DNA of 64,000 nt from Streptomyces sp. DH37 (GTDB lineage Bacteria; Actinomycetota; Actinomycetes; Streptomycetales; Streptomycetaceae): contig NZ_JARVKV010000002.1 in the NCBI RefSeq assembly GCF_029813835.1, positions 1-64,000 of the forward strand, written 5' to 3'. The position numbers and the translations under genes were made by a program. Positions within the stretch are counted from its first letter, which is position 1. Every line of letters starts with the position of its first letter. A model generated the notes under the pieces. That model worked only from the letters and a program-made list of their open reading frames with translations, was not told the origin of the DNA and did no database searches. Of the stretch, positions 61,695 to 64,000 are shown one piece after another.

Positions 61695-62119
61695 CGGCTC
61701 CGTCCTGTCCCCGACGCCGTCAGGTGGGCGGTGGGTGCGTAGGTGGGCCTCGGCGGGACCGGACGTGCCGTGGGCGGTGCGGCGGTGGGTGCCGGACCGC
61801 GCTGCGGTGAGCGGCCGGCGGCGGCCTGCGCGAGTCGGCTGCGGCGTTCCATCAGCTCGTTCGGGGACGGGCGCGGTGGGCTGGCGGAGGCCGCGGGGTC
61901 GAGGGCGTGGTCGGCGTGCACGGTGTAGCCGTGGTGGCGCAGATCGTGGACGGCTTGGCGGGTGCGGCGCGGACCGTCGCGCTCGGGCTCGGTGAGTCGG
62001 AACATCCCGGGCTTGCCGGGCACGGGCTCGAACTGTTCCCGTACGAGGAACCAGTGAGCCAGGTCCGGCCTGACCGAGCCCAGCCCTACCGGGCGCGGGT
62101 GCGCTGGATCGAGCCTCAC
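61691..62119 (-). CDS. Hypothetical protein of the integrative element, N-terminus uncertain
   Basis: The credible part begins at about DLAHWFLVREQFEPVPGKPGMFRLTEPERDGPRRTRQAVHDLRHHGYTVHADHALDPA and continues with a Pro/Arg-rich tail (PSPNELMERRSRLAQAAAGRSPQRG) to a stop that overlaps the next gene. The frame stays open to 62227, but the region above 62054 is opposite the integrase start and has poor composition, so the true start is not known; I give the GTG at 62119. Similar small proteins occur beside integrases in Streptomyces plasmids and integrative elements. Function unknown. Confidence 0.5.
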   Translation of the reverse strand: MRLDPAHPRPVGLGSVRPDLAHWFLVREQFEPVPGKPGMFRLTEPERDGPRRTRQAVHDLRHHGYTVHADHALDPAASASPPRPSPNELMERRSRLAQAAAGRSPQRGPAPTAAPPTARPVPPRPTYAPTAHLTASGTGRSR

Positions 62120-63227
62120 ACCAAGCGGCGCACGTCGCTCTCGCAGTCGCACGGCACCGAGGAACAGGCGCAGGAGTGGATCGATGCCCTGAGCGCCCGC
62201 GGCGCTGCGCGGGATCGATCCGGCCACCTCCGTTCAGCCACTGGCTGCCTATGGGGAGGCGAACATGGCGTTGGCGTTGCGCGGGCTGGAGCCGAAGACC
62301 ACCGATCCCTACCTGGCCGGCTGGCGGCTGCGGGTGGTGCCCTCCCTGGGGCATCTGCCGCTGCCGATGGTCAGCAACGGTGCGGTGGACCGCAGCGTGT
62401 ACGGGTGGATCGCGGACGGGTGCAGCCGGTCCACGGTGAAGAACAACCTGGCGGTGCTGGTGCGGGTGATGGAGCAGGCCCGGCGGGACGGGCTCATCCA
62501 GTCCAATCCGGCCCGGGTTAAGGGCTGGCAGAGCGAGTACCACAGGGCCGAGGACGAGCTCGATGATCCCCGCTCCCTGGCGCTGCCGGACTGGGCGGCT
62601 CTGACCGCGTTGGCCGACGCCCTGGTCGCGCGCTCCCATGGGACGTTCGCCGGGCGGGGCGAGGTGGTGGTCTTCGCCGCGTGCACCGCGGCCCGGATCG
62701 GAGAGGTCTCGGGGGTACGGGTTCGCGACATCGACCCGGTGAACTGGATCTGGACCGTGCGCCGCCAGACCACCCCTTCCCCGGGCGGGCTGGCGGACAA
62801 GCGGACCAAGGGCAAGGTGGCCCGTCGGGTGCCGTTGATCGAGGAGGTGCGGCCCCTGGTCGCCCAGCGTCTGCTGGCCGTGGGTCCGGATCCGGATGCC
62901 CGGCTGTTCACCGGTCCGCGCGGCGGACGGATCACCACCGCGGTGCTGCGGGACGCCACCCGCTGGGACGAGGTCGTCGCGCGGCTCGGCTACGAGCACC
63001 TGCGCCGTCACGACCTGCGGCACACCGGGCTGACGTGGATGGCCGACGCCGGGGTCCCGCTGCATGTGCTGCGGAGGATCGCTGGGCACGGATCGCTGGC
63101 CACCACCCAGCGCTATCTGCATCCGGATCTGCGGTCGATCGCCGAGGCGGGCCGCTCGCTCAGCGCTCACCTGTCGGTGGTGGCCGGCCCGCCGAAGCCG
63201 CCGGGGGCGGTGCGCCGGGTGTTGTAG
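62054..63227 (+). pseudogene. int: Tyrosine-recombinase integrase, frameshifted
   Basis: The N-terminal DNA-binding part (VRPDRAQPYRARVRWIEPHTKRRTSLSQSHGTEEQAQEWIDAL) begins at GTG 62054. One indel at about 62185-62212 moves the frame to IDPATSVQPLAAYGEANMALALRGLEPKTTDPYLAGWRLRVVPSLGHLP, and the rest is uninterrupted. Catalytic residues are complete: Arg in CTAARIGEVSGV, the HDLRHTG box (HxxR), GHGSLATTQRYLHPD (His and the nucleophile Tyr). An ATG at 62265 could still give a shortened 320-residue protein lacking the arm-binding domain. It points toward the tRNA-derived attachment core 200 bases downstream, the normal layout of an integrative element. Confidence 0.8.
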
Positions 63228-63375
63228 GCATCCCACAATCGGGTGGAGAACCCCGGCGATCTTGGTCCCCAGGGAAACGTGCTCTGGTCTGCGGTTTCTT
63301 CTCGCGGTTGGTCCCCAGGTGGTCCCCAAGGGGGCGGCGGCGCGTCGGCTGGCCTGGTGTGCCGTCAGACGATGA

Positions 63376-63417
63376 AAGGCGCTCCGACCTGGGATTTCTC
63401 CCCGGTCGAAGCGCCTT
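63376..63417 (-). terminator. Terminator hairpin beside the attachment core
   Basis: AAGGCGCTCCGACC (63376-63389) pairs with GGTCGAAGCGCCTT (63404-63417) with one mismatch, over a 14-base loop. On the minus strand it follows the tRNA 3' end directly and is followed by TTTC, as expected for a terminator that travels with the element's tRNA 3' half. Confidence 0.65.
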
Positions 63418-63425
63418 CCGACACC

Positions 63426-63468
63426 GTCGGGACGACAGGATTTGAACCTGCGACCCCTTGACCCCCAG
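63426..63468 (-). other. Attachment core: 3' half of tRNA-Pro(GGG)
   Basis: Read on the minus strand this 43-bp segment starts CTGGGGGTCAAGG (anticodon loop with GGG and the 3' side of the anticodon stem), continues through GGTTCAAATCC (T loop) and ends GTCCCGAC (acceptor 3' strand). It has no 5' half beside it (sequence beyond 63468 is unrelated), so it is not a tRNA gene but an attachment core used by the adjacent integrase. Confidence 0.8.
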
Positions 63469-63658
63469 GCGTGTGTCATTCCGCAGGCTTTGCCGTAGGA
63501 GCTGTGTTGGGATGGCCTGGTGGGTTCTCTCTGCGGCACAGGCGTTCGCTGGTGTACGTGCTCGTTGATGTCAGCCGTTGATGTCGAGCATCTGTCCCGC
63601 CTCAGTTCGTCCCAGCCGTAGGCGTCGGCACCTTGTAAGGCGGACACGGTTGCCTTCA

Positions 63659-64000
63659 TTAGGTGCTGATGGGCAGTTCCCTGGCCCGCTGGCGGGCTTG
63701 GGCGCGTATCTCGGTGAGGCGGGAGTAGAAGCCGTTGTGCCGGTTCTGGTCGAGGTTCAGGGGTAGGTCGAGCCTGGTGATCAGGTCGGACTCCAGTGTC
63801 CATGGCTCCGGGTGTTCCACCCAGCACACGCGGGCGTGCTCCGCCATCCACCGGGTGAGTTTGGCTTCCCCGGCCTCGCCGAAGGTCATGCGCTTGCCGC
63901 TGCCCACGCGACGCAGCTCCAGCCCGAGCAGGCAACCCAGGGTGAGCCGGAGCGTGGAGCCGGCTGCGTTGCCCCGGAAGTGGTAGCGCACCCGCGTCCG
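63659..64000 (-). CDS. GIY-YIG nuclease-family protein, partial at window edge
   Basis: The C-terminal part of a GIY-YIG family protein typical of actinomycetes: VRYHFRGNAAGSTLRLTLGCLLGLELRRVGSGKRMTFGEAGEAKLTRWMAEHARVCWVEHPEPWTLESDLITRLDLPLNLDQNRHNGFYSRLTEIRAQARQRARELP. The Glu in WTLESDLI is the metal-binding residue and LPLNLDQNRHN the conserved end. The frame is open beyond 64000 (codons for Arg-Thr-Arg precede), so the GIY and YIG strands lie outside the window. It appears intact at its 3' end. Confidence 0.78.
   Translation of the reverse strand, partial: RTRVRYHFRGNAAGSTLRLTLGCLLGLELRRVGSGKRMTFGEAGEAKLTRWMAEHARVCWVEHPEPWTLESDLITRLDLPLNLDQNRHNGFYSRLTEIRAQARQRARELPIST

Larger units (their letters stand above)
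63228..63658. other. Integrase-distal region with attachment core, otherwise empty
   Basis: The 430 bases between the integrase and the GIY-YIG gene hold the hairpin and attachment core described separately. I see no supported gene in 63228-63375 or 63469-63658. Confidence 0.5.

Noticed and set aside
63426..63468. Complete tRNA gene
   Set aside because: Only the anticodon loop to acceptor 3' strand is present; the D arm and 5' acceptor strand are absent on either side.
61332..63935. An 867-codon minus-strand open frame over the integrase
   Set aside because: Only its last 120 codons look like a protein; the rest mirrors the integrase, which has complete catalytic motifs on the plus strand.
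36680..64000. CRISPR array
   Set aside because: I looked for evenly spaced short repeats with unique spacers and found none; the repeats seen are IS ends, palindromes and the 183-bp duplication.

Overview
The window is very GC-rich, uses GTG and TTG starts freely, and its gene order matches Streptomyces core chromosome (the glkA, pfkA, bfr, thiOSG neighbourhood). It also matches, in content and local order, the Mycobacterium Rv2175c-Rv2190c block: NlpC/P60, PimB', FadD15, SRPBCC, ArsA-like ATPase, PlsC, mannosyltransferase, class II DAHP synthase, Ser/Thr kinase and Rv2175c. I therefore read it as a Streptomyces or very close relative; the species cannot be told from sequence alone.

Positions 1-36308 are ordinary conserved chromosome. 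In order they hold an Lrp-type ligand-binding protein, a zinc-ribbon protein, a NYN protein, two tandem NlpC/P60 hydrolases and a secreted HExxH protein. Next come a mannolipid/lipid block (GT87 mannosyltransferase, PimB', FadD15, PlsC) with SRPBCC and ArsA-like proteins. Central carbon metabolism follows: the SCO2127-like protein with glucokinase, a MacRS-like two-component system and phosphofructokinase. Aromatic amino-acid entry is represented by fused anthranilate synthase behind a Trp-codon attenuator, divergent from DAHP synthase. Then come an iron-storage pair under an iron box, a DUF4396 protein under a copper-type operator, endonuclease IV, a lytic transglycosylase and a PASTA kinase. 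The block closes with a TPP-riboswitch thiOSG operon, a ferredoxin reductase and a truncated Rv2175c protein. Many starts have a TAnnnT -10 box only 6-8 bp upstream, which points to leaderless transcripts.

At about 36310 the conserved chromosome stops inside the Rv2175c gene, next to a sequence resembling the right end of the IS1380-type element found further on. From there to the window end is an accessory, decayed region. Four insertion sequences lie end to end (defective IS5, IS701, IS5/IS427, IS1380; 37.6-42.3 kb). They are followed by a polymorphic-toxin locus on the minus strand: a secreted LamG protein, a 2170-residue RHS protein with a C-terminal toxin tip, and an overlapping SCO4402-like immunity candidate. 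The toxin tip and immunity gene are visibly less GC-rich than the RHS body. A 183-bp identical direct repeat, the tail of the same defective IS5 with the same 5-bp frameshift, sits on both sides of this locus.

The last 10 kb holds two more complete IS elements and several broken genes: a DUF6615-like nuclease with a one-base deletion, an arsM 5' fragment, an MFS fragment, and a small gene split by an IS. It also holds a GIY-YIG-like protein and the remains of an integrative element, namely a frameshifted tyrosine integrase pointing at a 43-bp copy of the 3' half of tRNA-Pro(GGG). A second GIY-YIG protein runs off the right edge. No TraB/FtsK or replication gene is visible, so the integrative element looks immobile.
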